Assembly (NCBI GenBank): GCA_041160955.1
Contig: JBEAVK010000093.1
Span: 1 to 64,000, forward strand
DNA length: 64,000 nt
Direction: 5' to 3'
Source: M3007 sp041160955
GTDB lineage: Bacteria; Bacteroidota; Bacteroidia; Chitinophagales; Saprospiraceae
Shown: positions 1 to 8,544 of the stretch, in pieces
Position numbering within the stretch: position 1 is the stretch's first letter
How the letters are laid out: each line of letters opens with the position of its first letter
Notes under the pieces: model-generated
Databases searched by the model: none
Told to the model about the DNA's origin: nothing
Seen by the model: the letters and a program-made list of their open reading frames with translations, nothing else
Translations under genes and position numbers: made by a program

Positions 1-2
1 TA

Positions 3-716
3 CCTGTGGAATTTGCCGCTATCACGTATCAAATTGTCGATCTGAGCATTATTATCAGCGTAGAAGTGCATACCATTTATAAAACTGGTGTGGAAGTAGA
101 AGCCATGCACGGTGCTGCGGTAACGGCACTCACCATGTACGATATGCTTAAACCTATTGATAAAGGCGTGGAGATATCCAATATCCGATTGGCACAAAAA
201 AAAGGCGGTAAATCTGATTATAAAGACCATCATTTAGAAGGTATCACCTGTGCTGTGGTGGTATGCTCCGATACCGTTGCCGCCGGAAAAAAATCGGATA
301 CTGCTGGCTTAAGCGTCCAGCAAAAACTGGAAAAATACGGCCTTGAAGTAACGCATTATGCCATTATACCGGACGAGATAGCCGCCATTCAGGCCAAAGC
401 CAGAGATTTGAACAACGCAGGATTTCGTTTGGTGCTTTTTGTAGGCGGCACCGGATTATCCCCCCGCGATGTTACTCCCGAAGCCATTCGTCCCTTGCTC
501 GACCGTGAAATACCAGGTATTGTAGAGGCTGCTCGTAGTTATGGCCAACAACGCACACCTTATGCTATGTTATCGCGTAGTGTAGCCGGTTTTATGGGTA
601 CAACGCTAATTATTACGCTTCCCGGCTCTACCAAAGGCGCCATAGAAACCGTGGATGCGCTTTTTCCGCATGTTTTACATATATTTAAGGTGGCCGAAGG
701 GAAAAGACACGATTAA
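3..716 (+). CDS. moaCB: MoaC-MoaB/MogA fusion, molybdenum cofactor synthesis (5' partial)
   Basis: The window opens inside this gene, so the N-terminal part of MoaC is missing. The first ~75 residues are the C-terminal part of MoaC, with TGVEVEAMHGA, YDMLKPIDKG (containing the active-site Asp and Lys) and the closing GGKSDY. A MogA/MoaB-type domain follows without a stop and carries the molybdopterin-binding signature GGTGLSPRDVTPEAI. MoaC makes cyclic pyranopterin monophosphate, while the MogA/MoaB domain adenylylates molybdopterin, so two non-consecutive steps share one cytoplasmic chain. Such fusions are known in Bacteroidota. Other moa genes probably lie upstream, outside the window. Confidence 0.9.
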   Translation, partial: PVEFAAITYQIVDLSIIISVEVHTIYKTGVEVEAMHGAAVTALTMYDMLKPIDKGVEISNIRLAQKKGGKSDYKDHHLEGITCAVVVCSDTVAAGKKSDTAGLSVQQKLEKYGLEVTHYAIIPDEIAAIQAKARDLNNAGFRLVLFVGGTGLSPRDVTPEAIRPLLDREIPGIVEAARSYGQQRTPYAMLSRSVAGFMGTTLIITLPGSTKGAIETVDALFPHVLHIFKVAEGKRHD

Positions 717-735
717 GAATTATACGTACTTAATG

Positions 736-929
736 GATATTAAATGAGTGTGTGACCAAATCGGAGCATGATGTCTTATTTATGCAAGCAATGAATTTCA
801 ACAAAATTGTCGGGGTGACAGAAAAAGTCGCCCCGACAATTTAGTCGAAATCTATTGTTTTAGTTAAAATCTATTATTGGCATAAATAAAATATCATGCC
901 CCGATTTTGTCATGCACTCATATTAAATC
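736..929. repeat. Long imperfect palindromic element (MITE-like) after moaCB
   Basis: Two ~50-base arms (736-785 and 880-929) are inverted copies, matching at about 41 of 50 positions. Between them is a 16-bp hairpin (804-819 with 827-842, loop AGAAAAA, one G-T pair). Nested palindromy of this kind fits a miniature inverted-repeat element or a folded RNA at the end of the moaCB transcript. The inner hairpin lacks a strong T-run, so it is not a classic terminator. I see no coding potential here. With the rpmE2 promoter this accounts for the gene-free stretch 717-1063. Confidence 0.75.
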
Positions 930-977
930 GTAAGACCCACCCCAAAATAAAAAAAATATCATTTTTATAGCATAAAA

Positions 978-1010
978 TTTGGTAAAGACTAATAAATAGA
1001 TTTACCTTTG
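978..1010 (+). promoter_or_regulatory. Bacteroidota-type promoter of rpmE2
   Basis: TTTG at 978-981 and TACCTTTG at 1003-1010 are separated by 21 bases. This matches the Bacteroidota sigma-ABfr consensus (TTTG near -33, TAnnTTTG near -7). It predicts transcription from about 1014 and a leader of about 50 bases before rpmE2. Confidence 0.7.
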
Positions 1011-1063
1011 CGCCTCGTTTTACGATAATAGTCAAAATTCGCAATTATTTGCACTGAAATAAT

Positions 1064-1342
1064 ATGAAAAAAGGTATTCATCCAGAAAGTTATCGCCTTG
1101 TAGTATTCAAGGATATCTCTACTGACGACGCGTTCTTGGGTCGCTCTTGCATCAACTCTAAGGACAAGATCACTTGGGAAGACGGCAACGAATATCCATT
1201 GGTAAAAATGGAAATTTCTTCTTTTAGCCACCCGTTCTTTACAGGTAAGGTGAAATTTATCGACACCGCTGGTCGTATTGATAAGTTTAACAAGAAATTC
1301 GGCAAATTTGCTGCTGCTCCAAAAGAAGGACAAGAAGCATAA
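1064..1342 (+). CDS. rpmE2: 50S ribosomal protein L31 type B
   Basis: This 92-residue protein starts MKKGIHPESYRLVVFKD and contains DAFLGRSCINSKDKITWEDG and FIDTAGRIDKFNKKFGKF, the conserved blocks of type B L31. It lacks the CxxC zinc-binding pairs of the zinc-containing L31 form. It is a component of the large ribosomal subunit near the central protuberance. It appears monocistronic: its own promoter lies upstream and a strong intrinsic terminator begins about 20 bases after the stop. Confidence 0.95.
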   Translation: MKKGIHPESYRLVVFKDISTDDAFLGRSCINSKDKITWEDGNEYPLVKMEISSFSHPFFTGKVKFIDTAGRIDKFNKKFGKFAAAPKEGQEA

Positions 1343-1362
1343 TTCAACCCTTCTCGTTCTTG

Positions 1363-1400
1363 AAAGAGTCATCTTGGTTATCCGAGATGACTCTTTTTTT
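1363..1400 (+). terminator. Intrinsic terminator of rpmE2
   Basis: A 15-bp stem (1363-1377 with 1382-1396, one G-T pair) closes a TTAT loop and ends in a run of seven T residues. It lies just after the rpmE2 stop codon. Confidence 0.9.
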
Positions 1401-1420
1401 ATGCTCAGAAATGAGTAGGC

Positions 1421-1609
1421 TTTCTTATAAAATTGCAGGTGCAGCGCACCGTAATATTTGTAGCAAAAATCGGCAAAATCATGGTTGAAGGTGTAAGGAC
1501 AGCGCACCGTGACATTAAATTTAATATTGCGGTGCGCTGCACCTACAAAACGTAATTGCTTCTTATTATTGTTACAAATATTACAGTGCGCTGCACCTTT
1601 TATAAGAAA
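1421..1609. repeat. Palindromic intergenic repeat, GGTGCAGCGCACC family
   Basis: The outer arms (1421-1462 and 1573-1609) are inverted copies that differ by a four-base insertion and one substitution. Inside is a second inverted pair of the same core, around ACAGCGCACCG (from 1499) and CGGTGCGCTG (from 1530). The whole unit could fold into one long hairpin. It has no convincing coding potential; short reading frames across it are made of repeat sequence. It and the element after it explain most of the gene-free stretch 1343-1962. Confidence 0.75.
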
Positions 1610-1718
1610 ACCCTGCTGGAATGAGTTAACATACCATTCGAGTTACCGAAAATTAGTAACTTTGAGCCTTAAATGTCGGTCAAGAACGTAAAAAAATAAA
1701 TTTTAACGTTTCTAAGTA

Positions 1719-1926
1719 CACTGTAAAATAAGTTTTTTATCCATGTAGTGTACTTTCCTACCACGAAAACACACTAAGAATACAAAGCATTGTGTACAAT
1801 AAGGTGTACGCAACGCTTTGTGTTCTAAAAAAACAAGCGAAGCGTCTACTCTACGTCTTTGTGAACTTTGTGCACTTTTGTGGTGGAAAATATACTATGC
1901 ATATAAAAAAACTTATTTTACACTGT
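1719..1926. repeat. Palindromic intergenic repeat, GTAAAATAAGTTTTTT family
   Basis: The arms at about 1719-1775 and 1873-1926 are imperfect inverted copies. Each contains GTAAAATAAGTTTTTT followed by a match around ATGTAGTGTACTTTCC and ACCAC. The core holds GTACAATAAGGTGTAC and a CTTTGTGAACTTTGTGCAC stretch. It sits directly before the start of the next operon and could influence its expression. It is unrelated in sequence to the two palindromes just upstream. Confidence 0.65.
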
Positions 1927-1962
1927 TTTAGGTAACCTAAAAAAATCGAAATCAGCACGCAA

Positions 1963-3171
1963 ATGCCTAATTTAATTCTTTTCGATACGGAAGCCCGCGA
2001 TCACCTGCTTCCTCTTACAGCCACCAAACCAATGGCCGAATTGCGCATTGGCGCACTTACCATTACAGAAAAATGGGAAAAACGCCTGCGCGGAACAGCA
2101 TCGTACATTTCAAAAGAATATTTGCACGATAAATTCCCGATTAAAATTGCCCATGAAAACCTACTGATCAGCGCAGGGATACTACCCACTGACGCACTTT
2201 GCGAGCGCATCCTCCGCCTCCAACTCAATGAAGCATTGCTCAAAAACGACGAACTCATCGCCGCTTGCCTCACTAGCGAACAAATCCAACGACTTATCGA
2301 TGATGTAGAAATCGAAAGCCTTGAAGGGATCGAAATCGAAAATAATATTGAAGTAATTGCCATCGAGCGACTTTGGGATATTATTCGGCTCAACGACCGC
2401 GAGTTGCGCGCAGACATACACCTGCTCACACACGGGCGTAAGAGTGCGCCAATTTCTGCTACTAATCGCGTCACTGCACCCGAAAATATATTCTTAGAGC
2501 CGGGCGTAAAAATGGAACATTGTATCTTAAATGCCTCCATAGGCCCGATTTATATCGGCGAAAATGCGGAAATTATGGAAAACTGTGCGCTGCGCGGCCC
2601 AATCGCTATCATGGATAATGCCATCCTGAAAATGGGCGCAAAAATATATGGCCCTACCACAATCGGGCCAAGTTGCAGGGCTGGAGGAGAAATTACGCGT
2701 AGCATCCTTATGTCTAATGCCAATAAAGCACACGAAGGTTATCTCGGTGATTCCGTTATTGGCGAATGGTGCAACCTCGGTGCTAATACCGACAACTCTA
2801 ACCTGAAAAATAACTACTCGGAAGTTAAACTCTGGGATTATAAATCAGAACGCTTTGAGCGTACCGGATTGCAATTTTGTGGCCTCTTTATGGGCGATCA
2901 TGCTAAATGTGGGATCAGTACCATGTTTAATACAGGAACGGTAGTTGGCGTTTTTGCCAATGTATATGGTGCTGGTTATCAACGTAACTTTATCCCCGAT
3001 TTTGCTTGGGGCGGCCCCGATAGTTCCTACCGCACCTACAAACTGGATGAAGCACTAGCAACTGCACAAGCAGTGCTTTCCCGCCGGGGAAAAGAGGTGG
3101 ACGCGATCGAAAGCGCTATTTTAAAACATATTTTTGACGATACTAAACCATTCCGCAGCTGGGATAAATAG
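1963..3171 (+). CDS. GlmU-like sugar-1-phosphate nucleotidyl/acetyltransferase family protein
   Basis: This 402-residue protein has an N-terminal half resembling the divergent nucleotidyltransferase domain of Bacteroidota GlmU-like proteins (MPNLILFDTEARDHLLPLTATKP). Its C-terminal half is a left-handed beta-helix with hexapeptide turns (IGPIYIGENAEI, GPIAIMDNAILKMGAKIYG). The family is thought to make UDP-N-acetylglucosamine for peptidoglycan, but the N-domain lacks an obvious canonical GxGTRM loop, so the exact reaction is inferred. It is the first gene of an operon; purM starts three bases after its stop. Confidence 0.8.
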   Translation: MPNLILFDTEARDHLLPLTATKPMAELRIGALTITEKWEKRLRGTASYISKEYLHDKFPIKIAHENLLISAGILPTDALCERILRLQLNEALLKNDELIAACLTSEQIQRLIDDVEIESLEGIEIENNIEVIAIERLWDIIRLNDRELRADIHLLTHGRKSAPISATNRVTAPENIFLEPGVKMEHCILNASIGPIYIGENAEIMENCALRGPIAIMDNAILKMGAKIYGPTTIGPSCRAGGEITRSILMSNANKAHEGYLGDSVIGEWCNLGANTDNSNLKNNYSEVKLWDYKSERFERTGLQFCGLFMGDHAKCGISTMFNTGTVVGVFANVYGAGYQRNFIPDFAWGGPDSSYRTYKLDEALATAQAVLSRRGKEVDAIESAILKHIFDDTKPFRSWDK

Positions 3172-3174
3172 GCC

Positions 3175-4365
3175 ATGAGCGAACAAAAAAATCAACCCTC
3201 TAAATACGACCGACGTGGTGTTTCTGCCACTAAAGACGAGGTGCATGCCGCCATCAAACACCTTGATAAAGGACTGTATCCCAATGCTTTTTGCAAAATT
3301 TTGCCCGATTTGACGGGTGGAAACGACAAATACTGCAATATTTTGCATGCCGACACCGCTGGTACCAAAACCAGTCTGGCGTACCTGTATTGGCGCGAAA
3401 CGGGCGATCTTTCGGTTTGGCCCGGTGTCACACAGGATGCCATTGTGATGAACCTCGATGATATGGCCTGCGTGGGTTGTGTCAATGATATTCTATTGAG
3501 CAGCACTATTGGACGTAATAAAAACCTGATCCCCGCCGAAGTCATCGCAGCCGTTATCAAAGGCAGTTCCGATTTTGTGGCTACGATGAAGGATTTTGGT
3601 GTCAATTTGCATTTAGCAGGTGGTGAAACGGCCGATGTAGGCGATATTGTCCGTACAATTGATGTCGGTTTTACGGCTTTTGCACGTATGAAACGCAAAG
3701 ACGTAATGGTCAATGATGTACGCCCCGGCGATGTAATTGTAGGGCTTTCATCCTCCGGCCAAGCCAATTACGAAACCGAATATAACGGCGGCATGGGCAG
3801 TAACGGCCTCACTGCTGCCCGACACGATGTATTGGCAAAAAAATACGCCGAAAAATATCCCGAATCCTTTGATCCGGCTTTGCCCGATGACGTAGTTTAT
3901 ACTGGTAACCGCGATTTGAAGGATACGATTTCCATTGGAGATGAATCTATTACCGTCGGTAAACTCATCCTCTCCCCTACCCGCACGTATTTGCCGGTGA
4001 TGCAGGAAATATTTGCCCAATACCGCAAAAAACTACATGGCGTAATCCATTGTACAGGCGGAGGACAAACCAAACCGTTGAAATTTATCAAAAACGTACA
4101 CGTCATCAAAGACCAACTTTTTGATTTGCCGCCGTTGTTCCAATTGATACAAGAAAGCAGTGCTACCGATTGGCGCGAAATGTATCAAGTATTTAATATG
4201 GGACACCGTATGGAATTTTATGTTGCACCCCGCCACGCCGATGCTATTATCAAAATATCGGAGCAATTTGGAATTGAGGCAAAAGTAATTGGTAAGGTGA
4301 AAGCCGCTCAAGGTGAAAAAATTACTGTAAAATCAAAATACGGAAAATTTGAATACGGACTGTAA
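3175..4365 (+). CDS. purM: Phosphoribosylformylglycinamidine cyclo-ligase (AIR synthase)
   Basis: A 396-residue PurM-family enzyme that makes aminoimidazole ribonucleotide from FGAM with ATP in purine synthesis. Visible blocks are LHADTAGTKTSLAYLYW, DAIVMNLDDMACVG, NLHLAGGETADVGD and HCTGGGQTKPLKF, the ATP- and substrate-binding segments of the long Bacteroidota form of PurM. It starts just after the GlmU-like gene and is followed 22 bases later by holA, so it is cotranscribed. The neighbours are not purine genes. Confidence 0.85.
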   Translation: MSEQKNQPSKYDRRGVSATKDEVHAAIKHLDKGLYPNAFCKILPDLTGGNDKYCNILHADTAGTKTSLAYLYWRETGDLSVWPGVTQDAIVMNLDDMACVGCVNDILLSSTIGRNKNLIPAEVIAAVIKGSSDFVATMKDFGVNLHLAGGETADVGDIVRTIDVGFTAFARMKRKDVMVNDVRPGDVIVGLSSSGQANYETEYNGGMGSNGLTAARHDVLAKKYAEKYPESFDPALPDDVVYTGNRDLKDTISIGDESITVGKLILSPTRTYLPVMQEIFAQYRKKLHGVIHCTGGGQTKPLKFIKNVHVIKDQLFDLPPLFQLIQESSATDWREMYQVFNMGHRMEFYVAPRHADAIIKISEQFGIEAKVIGKVKAAQGEKITVKSKYGKFEYGL

Positions 4366-4387
4366 AACAACCTAACAACTAGAAAAA

Positions 4388-5401
4388 GTGGAAGAAATAC
4401 TACGCGATATTGCCAATAGGAAATTTGCACCTGTGTATTTTTTACACGGGGAAGAATCGTTTTTTATTGATAAAATAGAAGAAACCATCGAAGCACATGC
4501 TTTGACGGAAGCAGAAAAAGGGTTTAACCAAACCCTACTTTATGGCAAAGAAGTAGATCCACTCACCCTTATGGACTACCTCCGCCGCTACCCTATGATG
4601 AGCGAACGGCAAGTGGTGATTTTGCGCGAAGCACAAGAAATGAAAGGGCTGGGCGAATTAATTGGCTATATCGATAATCCCATGCCAACTACCCTATTTG
4701 TGGTATGTTTTAAGCATAAAAAATACGATATGAGTACCAAATTTGGCAAAGCACTCAAAGCAAAAGCCTTGGTATTTGAAGCCAAAAAACTCTATGATAA
4801 CCAAGTAGCAGACTGGATTTCTGGGTATTGTAAATCACAGGGCATGACTATTGAGCCTAAAGCAGCCGTATTAATGGCCGAATATTTGGGTACCGAATTA
4901 TCCAAAGTGGCCAATGAAATTGGTAAATTAGCCCTTAATTTGTCCAAAGGAACTGCTATCAATGAGAAACATATTGAAACTTATGTCGGCATTAGCAAGG
5001 ATTTCAATGTATATGAATTGCAAAAAGCCATTGCAGGACGCGATTTACAAAAATTGGCCATGATCCGCAATTACTTTGAAGCCAATATTCGTAAAAACCC
5101 GCTTATTGTTACGGTATCTAGTTTGTTTTCCTTTTTCTCAAAAGTATATATGCTACATTTTATCAAAACCAGTAGCGATGCAGAAAAGGTAAAAACACTC
5201 GAACTGCGCTCCGATTGGTTCTTGAAAGACTATAAATTGGCCGCAAGCAACTATAACCTCGCCCAAACACGCGCTATTTTAGGTTTATTACGCCAATACG
5301 ACTTACGATCCAAAGGTGTAGAAACAGATTTAACTTCCACAGGCGAAGAGGAATTGATGAAAGAATTATTTTGGAAAATGTTAAACTCGCCACCCAACTA
5401 A
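4388..5401 (+). CDS. holA: DNA polymerase III subunit delta
   Basis: This 337-residue protein is read from a GTG start. It opens FAPVYFLHGEESFFIDKIEE, the N-terminal signature of the clamp-loader delta subunit, which opens the sliding clamp. The middle and C-terminal parts (YLGTELSKVANEIGKLAL, FNVYELQKAIAGRD) also fit HolA. An in-frame ATG does not occur near the conserved start, so GTG is preferred. It lies 22 bases after purM and 57 bases before the preferred ATG of the sigma factor gene. Confidence 0.9.
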   Translation: MEEILRDIANRKFAPVYFLHGEESFFIDKIEETIEAHALTEAEKGFNQTLLYGKEVDPLTLMDYLRRYPMMSERQVVILREAQEMKGLGELIGYIDNPMPTTLFVVCFKHKKYDMSTKFGKALKAKALVFEAKKLYDNQVADWISGYCKSQGMTIEPKAAVLMAEYLGTELSKVANEIGKLALNLSKGTAINEKHIETYVGISKDFNVYELQKAIAGRDLQKLAMIRNYFEANIRKNPLIVTVSSLFSFFSKVYMLHFIKTSSDAEKVKTLELRSDWFLKDYKLAASNYNLAQTRAILGLLRQYDLRSKGVETDLTSTGEEELMKELFWKMLNSPPN

Positions 5402-5458
5402 AAGATTCCAATAAAACGTCTTACTATTGTGTCGAATTTTGACGATTCACCACATCTT

Positions 5459-6022
5459 ATGTCTATTTTCGGAAAAAAGAACTACACGGAAGAAGAATTG
5501 GTCAGCGGTTGCGTTGACAATGATCGCCGTGCGCAAGAAGCGCTATACAAGCGTTTTTTCCCAGAAATGATGCGTATGTGCATGCGCCACACGCGTGATG
5601 AGAATAAGGCTATTGAAATTGTTAATACCGGTTTTTTAAGGGTTTTCAAAAAAATACACACCTTCGCCTTCAAAGGTAGTTTAGAAGGATGGGTACGGAG
5701 GTTGGTATTCCATAGTATTGCTGATTACTTCCGCGAAAATTCAAAATATGCTTATTTTTTGGTTTTTGAAGAAAAAGACGAGCAAGTATCCGAAAAATGC
5801 CACGAATCTTTTTTTGAAGAGGATATTCTCACAGTCGTTCGAAATTTGCCCCCTGTTTCGCAAGAAGTATTTCGACTGTATGCCATTGAAGGATATTCTC
5901 ATGCTGAAATTGGCGCATTATTAAGTATTAGCGAAGGCACCTCAAAATGGCACTTGAGTACGGCTCGACAACGATTGCGAGAAAAATTGGAAGCCTTGGG
6001 ATATGGGCAAACCGCTGGTTAA
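5459..6022 (+). CDS. ECF-type RNA polymerase sigma factor
   Basis: About 187 residues from ATG; a GTG 30 bases upstream could add ten more. The N-terminal half has a sigma-2 region (RAQEALYKRFFPEMMRMCMR, GSLEGWVRRLVFHSIADYFR). The C-terminal half has a sigma-4 helix-turn-helix (LPPVSQEVFRLYAIEGYSHA, then ISEGTSKWHLSTARQRLREK). Such factors direct RNA polymerase to a small regulon. The next gene, 21 bases downstream, encodes a protein with one N-terminal membrane segment, the place where an anti-sigma or partner gene is usual. Confidence 0.9.
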   Translation: MSIFGKKNYTEEELVSGCVDNDRRAQEALYKRFFPEMMRMCMRHTRDENKAIEIVNTGFLRVFKKIHTFAFKGSLEGWVRRLVFHSIADYFRENSKYAYFLVFEEKDEQVSEKCHESFFEEDILTVVRNLPPVSQEVFRLYAIEGYSHAEIGALLSISEGTSKWHLSTARQRLREKLEALGYGQTAG

Positions 6023-6043
6023 AATTATAAAGTATTTGTACGA

Positions 6044-7408
6044 ATGTTGGATCATAATAAATTATCAAATAAGGGTTGGGCACAAATGAGTGCTCTATTG
6101 GATGAGCAAATGCCTCAGTCCAAAAAACGCCGTTATCCATTAGGCTGGTGGACTGTTGCCAGTCTAGGGCTACTTCTTGTAGGCATTTGGGGCTGGTGGC
6201 AGCGCGCCAACAACAACGAAACACAGGTATCTGGCGGGCAACAACCTGTAAACGAAACAATGTCTGTATTGCCCATACCAACACAACCACAGGGCGCTAG
6301 TACTTACACCAATAATACCCACACTACTGACACCAAGATAGAGGCGAATAAAATCAACTTACTCCAGCAACAAATAAAAAAACCTGTTGCTCAAGGAAAA
6401 AAAACGCCAATATTCCATCCAAATCAGTATTATAATAATGGACTTTTGATCGGTAAAGACCCCTCCATTAAAGAAACTGAATTAAATATTTTAAAATTGG
6501 TACTGCCAAAATTGGTTACTACACCAGAAGACATCGTACAACAAGACAATAATTCGGCGGCTAAAGATAATATTACAGCAGTAGATCAAATAGAACAGAA
6601 GCACTTAACCATTCAGTATCAGCAAGATCTACCGACACTTGAAAAATTACCTACGCCGCTTGTAAAAAAGAAAAAATCAAACGCGCCTCATTTTTCTTTG
6701 GGTTTGATGGCTGGTGCGAATGCCCTACAAGTAAAACAAACGCCAGGTTTATTGGGTGGCTTTACAACAGATATTACCTTTCCGCGTAAAAGATTGGGCT
6801 TGCAAACAGGGTTGCTCTATCGTTATCAAGAATTTTCGGGAGAAAGTCGTCCGGTAATACCTGTTACTTATGCTAATTATACAGATGCAACAGGAAAACA
6901 AGACCTAGAACCCGCAAATCTACCCAATTCTTGGTACTATCTCGCTGCGACCAATCGCGTATTGGTTCCAGTAATGAAATCGCATCAAATTGAAATACCT
7001 GCTATGTTTTTTTTAAGATTGGGTAGTCGCTATAGGTTTTATAGTGGAATTAATTTTTTGCGCCATGTATGGATCGAAAGTGCCGATAAAGCACTATTTA
7101 CCTATAACTTGAAAGTAATAACGGTACCAGATGATAAATCCCGCAATAATTTGAACAATGTGATCACGAGCCAATTGCCCAAATGGGAAAAAAACTGGCA
7201 AACTGGTATTAGTTTCCGTCCTGCCAAAAGAGTTGAAATAGGGTTGTTTTACCGCTCCGTTTGGAAAGGCACACCCGTACTTTCTGATTTTAATTCTTTA
7301 TTTGACACTTGCAAAACCTGCGATTCCAAATATCCCAAAGCGCGAAAAAGCACGATGGAATCTATTCGACCACAATCGCTTCAACTTAATGTGTCATTTA
7401 AGTTTTAA
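6044..7408 (+). CDS. Membrane-anchored protein with barrel-like C-terminal domain, next to sigma factor
   Basis: This 454-residue protein has a short cytoplasmic N-terminus ending in SKKRRYP, then one strong transmembrane helix (about residues 33-51, rich in Trp and Leu). A long Gln/Asn/Thr-rich linker follows. The C-terminal ~230 residues look like outer-membrane beta-strands (FSLGLMAGANALQV, RLGLQTGLLYRYQEF, ending SLQLNVSFKF). The cytoplasmic tail plus single helix, right after an ECF sigma gene, suggests an anti-sigma or signal-relay role. I do not recognise a named family. Confidence 0.7.
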   Translation: MLDHNKLSNKGWAQMSALLDEQMPQSKKRRYPLGWWTVASLGLLLVGIWGWWQRANNNETQVSGGQQPVNETMSVLPIPTQPQGASTYTNNTHTTDTKIEANKINLLQQQIKKPVAQGKKTPIFHPNQYYNNGLLIGKDPSIKETELNILKLVLPKLVTTPEDIVQQDNNSAAKDNITAVDQIEQKHLTIQYQQDLPTLEKLPTPLVKKKKSNAPHFSLGLMAGANALQVKQTPGLLGGFTTDITFPRKRLGLQTGLLYRYQEFSGESRPVIPVTYANYTDATGKQDLEPANLPNSWYYLAATNRVLVPVMKSHQIEIPAMFFLRLGSRYRFYSGINFLRHVWIESADKALFTYNLKVITVPDDKSRNNLNNVITSQLPKWEKNWQTGISFRPAKRVEIGLFYRSVWKGTPVLSDFNSLFDTCKTCDSKYPKARKSTMESIRPQSLQLNVSFKF

Positions 7409-7437
7409 ACACAGTAATTGAACCCAAACAAGTAATT

Positions 7438-8427
7438 ATGTACCCACGTTTTACCTTTTATTCGCTATTGACAACACTGCTCATAGCGTTTTCTACTTTA
7501 TTATCCGCCCAAACCGAGTTTTACCCCGAAGAAATGATTGTTTCTGCTTCGGCACTAAAACTCCGATCGGCTCCCAATACCACCAATTCAATGACGATAG
7601 AAACCTTACCGAGGGGTACAACTGTAAAGGTTCTTGGGGTGCACAATAATGGCGAAATGGTGGAAGTCAACGAAGAATACGCGCCTTGGTATAAAGTAGA
7701 ATCGAGTACCGGTAAAATAGGCTATGCTTTTGGCGCTTACCTGAAAGGCACCTACTTCCTTTGGTACGAAGACGAACCAATAGACGGTAACCTCCCCCCA
7801 CTGAACTGGTATGGCTTATATCAAAGGGATTCCTTCTCCGATGAAGTGCGAAAAATAGAAGTAAGAGTCAAAAAAGAATACTCTGAAATGTATGGAGCAG
7901 AGATAGAAATACTTAAAACAAACCAAAAAGACACCTCAAAATTTATTATTGGTACTACAAAAACCTTAAAAACTGGCTACGCTGGTCCATTAGGCATCAT
8001 GGATTCGCCAGGGTGGTTTTTTGAAGGAGGTCTCAATCCAGGTGCTATGCTACCTATTTCTACAGGACAAATGCCCGGTGATACTACTTATGGCGAGACC
8101 TATTTTTTGGCGGCCACGGGTTGCGCTAGTTTGAAAGATAATTTCGTGCAAATAACAGGATATAAGGTGCAACTGATGGAAATGTACTCCGATAATGGTA
8201 CCGGAAAAAGCCAAGACCTTACATCTTGGTTCCAATATATGCCCGATATGAATCCATCGGTACAATTACTTTGGTACGGCGATTTGGACCAAGACAAACT
8301 ACCTGATGCACTGATCCACGATTGCCCGATTGAAATGGCATGCCGAACTTCACTTTTCTTGAGTTCGCAAGCCAAAAAAGGTGAAATTGTGCGGAAGGTT
8401 TGCGAACATTTTTGGTATGGGGATTAG
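7438..8427 (+). CDS. Exported SH3-like domain protein
   Basis: A 329-residue protein with a clear signal peptide ending around LLSAQTEF. A bacterial SH3-like domain covers about residues 35-105 (SASALKLRSAPNTTNSM, TLPRGTTVKVLG, WYKVESSTGKIGYAFGAYLKG). The remaining ~220 residues are unrecognised; they contain DLDQDKLPDALIHD, an acidic stretch resembling a calcium-binding FG-GAP-like turn. It is probably periplasmic or on the cell surface. It sits 29 bases after the sigma-partner gene and ends this operon. Confidence 0.7.
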   Translation: MYPRFTFYSLLTTLLIAFSTLLSAQTEFYPEEMIVSASALKLRSAPNTTNSMTIETLPRGTTVKVLGVHNNGEMVEVNEEYAPWYKVESSTGKIGYAFGAYLKGTYFLWYEDEPIDGNLPPLNWYGLYQRDSFSDEVRKIEVRVKKEYSEMYGAEIEILKTNQKDTSKFIIGTTKTLKTGYAGPLGIMDSPGWFFEGGLNPGAMLPISTGQMPGDTTYGETYFLAATGCASLKDNFVQITGYKVQLMEMYSDNGTGKSQDLTSWFQYMPDMNPSVQLLWYGDLDQDKLPDALIHDCPIEMACRTSLFLSSQAKKGEIVRKVCEHFWYGD

Positions 8428-8506
8428 TACCACTAGAATCAAAAAAATTAACACTTTTAATTTTATTTTTTTCGATTTAGGTATGGTGCTTTTTAATTTT
8501 GATTTA

Positions 8507-8514
8507 TACCTTTG
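8507..8514 (+). promoter_or_regulatory. -7 promoter box before small membrane protein gene
   Basis: TACCTTTG matches the Bacteroidota -7 element and lies about 30 bases before the ATG at 8545. A possible TTG start at 8512 lies inside this box, which argues that translation begins at the downstream ATG. No good TTTG -33 box is seen at the usual distance. Confidence 0.6.
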
Positions 8515-8544
8515 AGCTTATCTTTAACAATAAAAATTTCACAC

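Noticed and set aside
989..1507. Minus-strand frame overlapping rpmE2
   Set aside because: It covers rpmE2, its promoter, its terminator and a palindrome, and encodes no known motif.
1509..1691. Sixty-codon plus-strand frame in the palindromic region
   Set aside because: Consists of the GGTGCGCTGCACC repeat; no start context or domain.
8512..8544. TTG start extending the small membrane protein
   Set aside because: The TTG lies inside a TACCTTTG promoter box, so it would not be on the mRNA; the ATG at 8545 begins a proper signal peptide.
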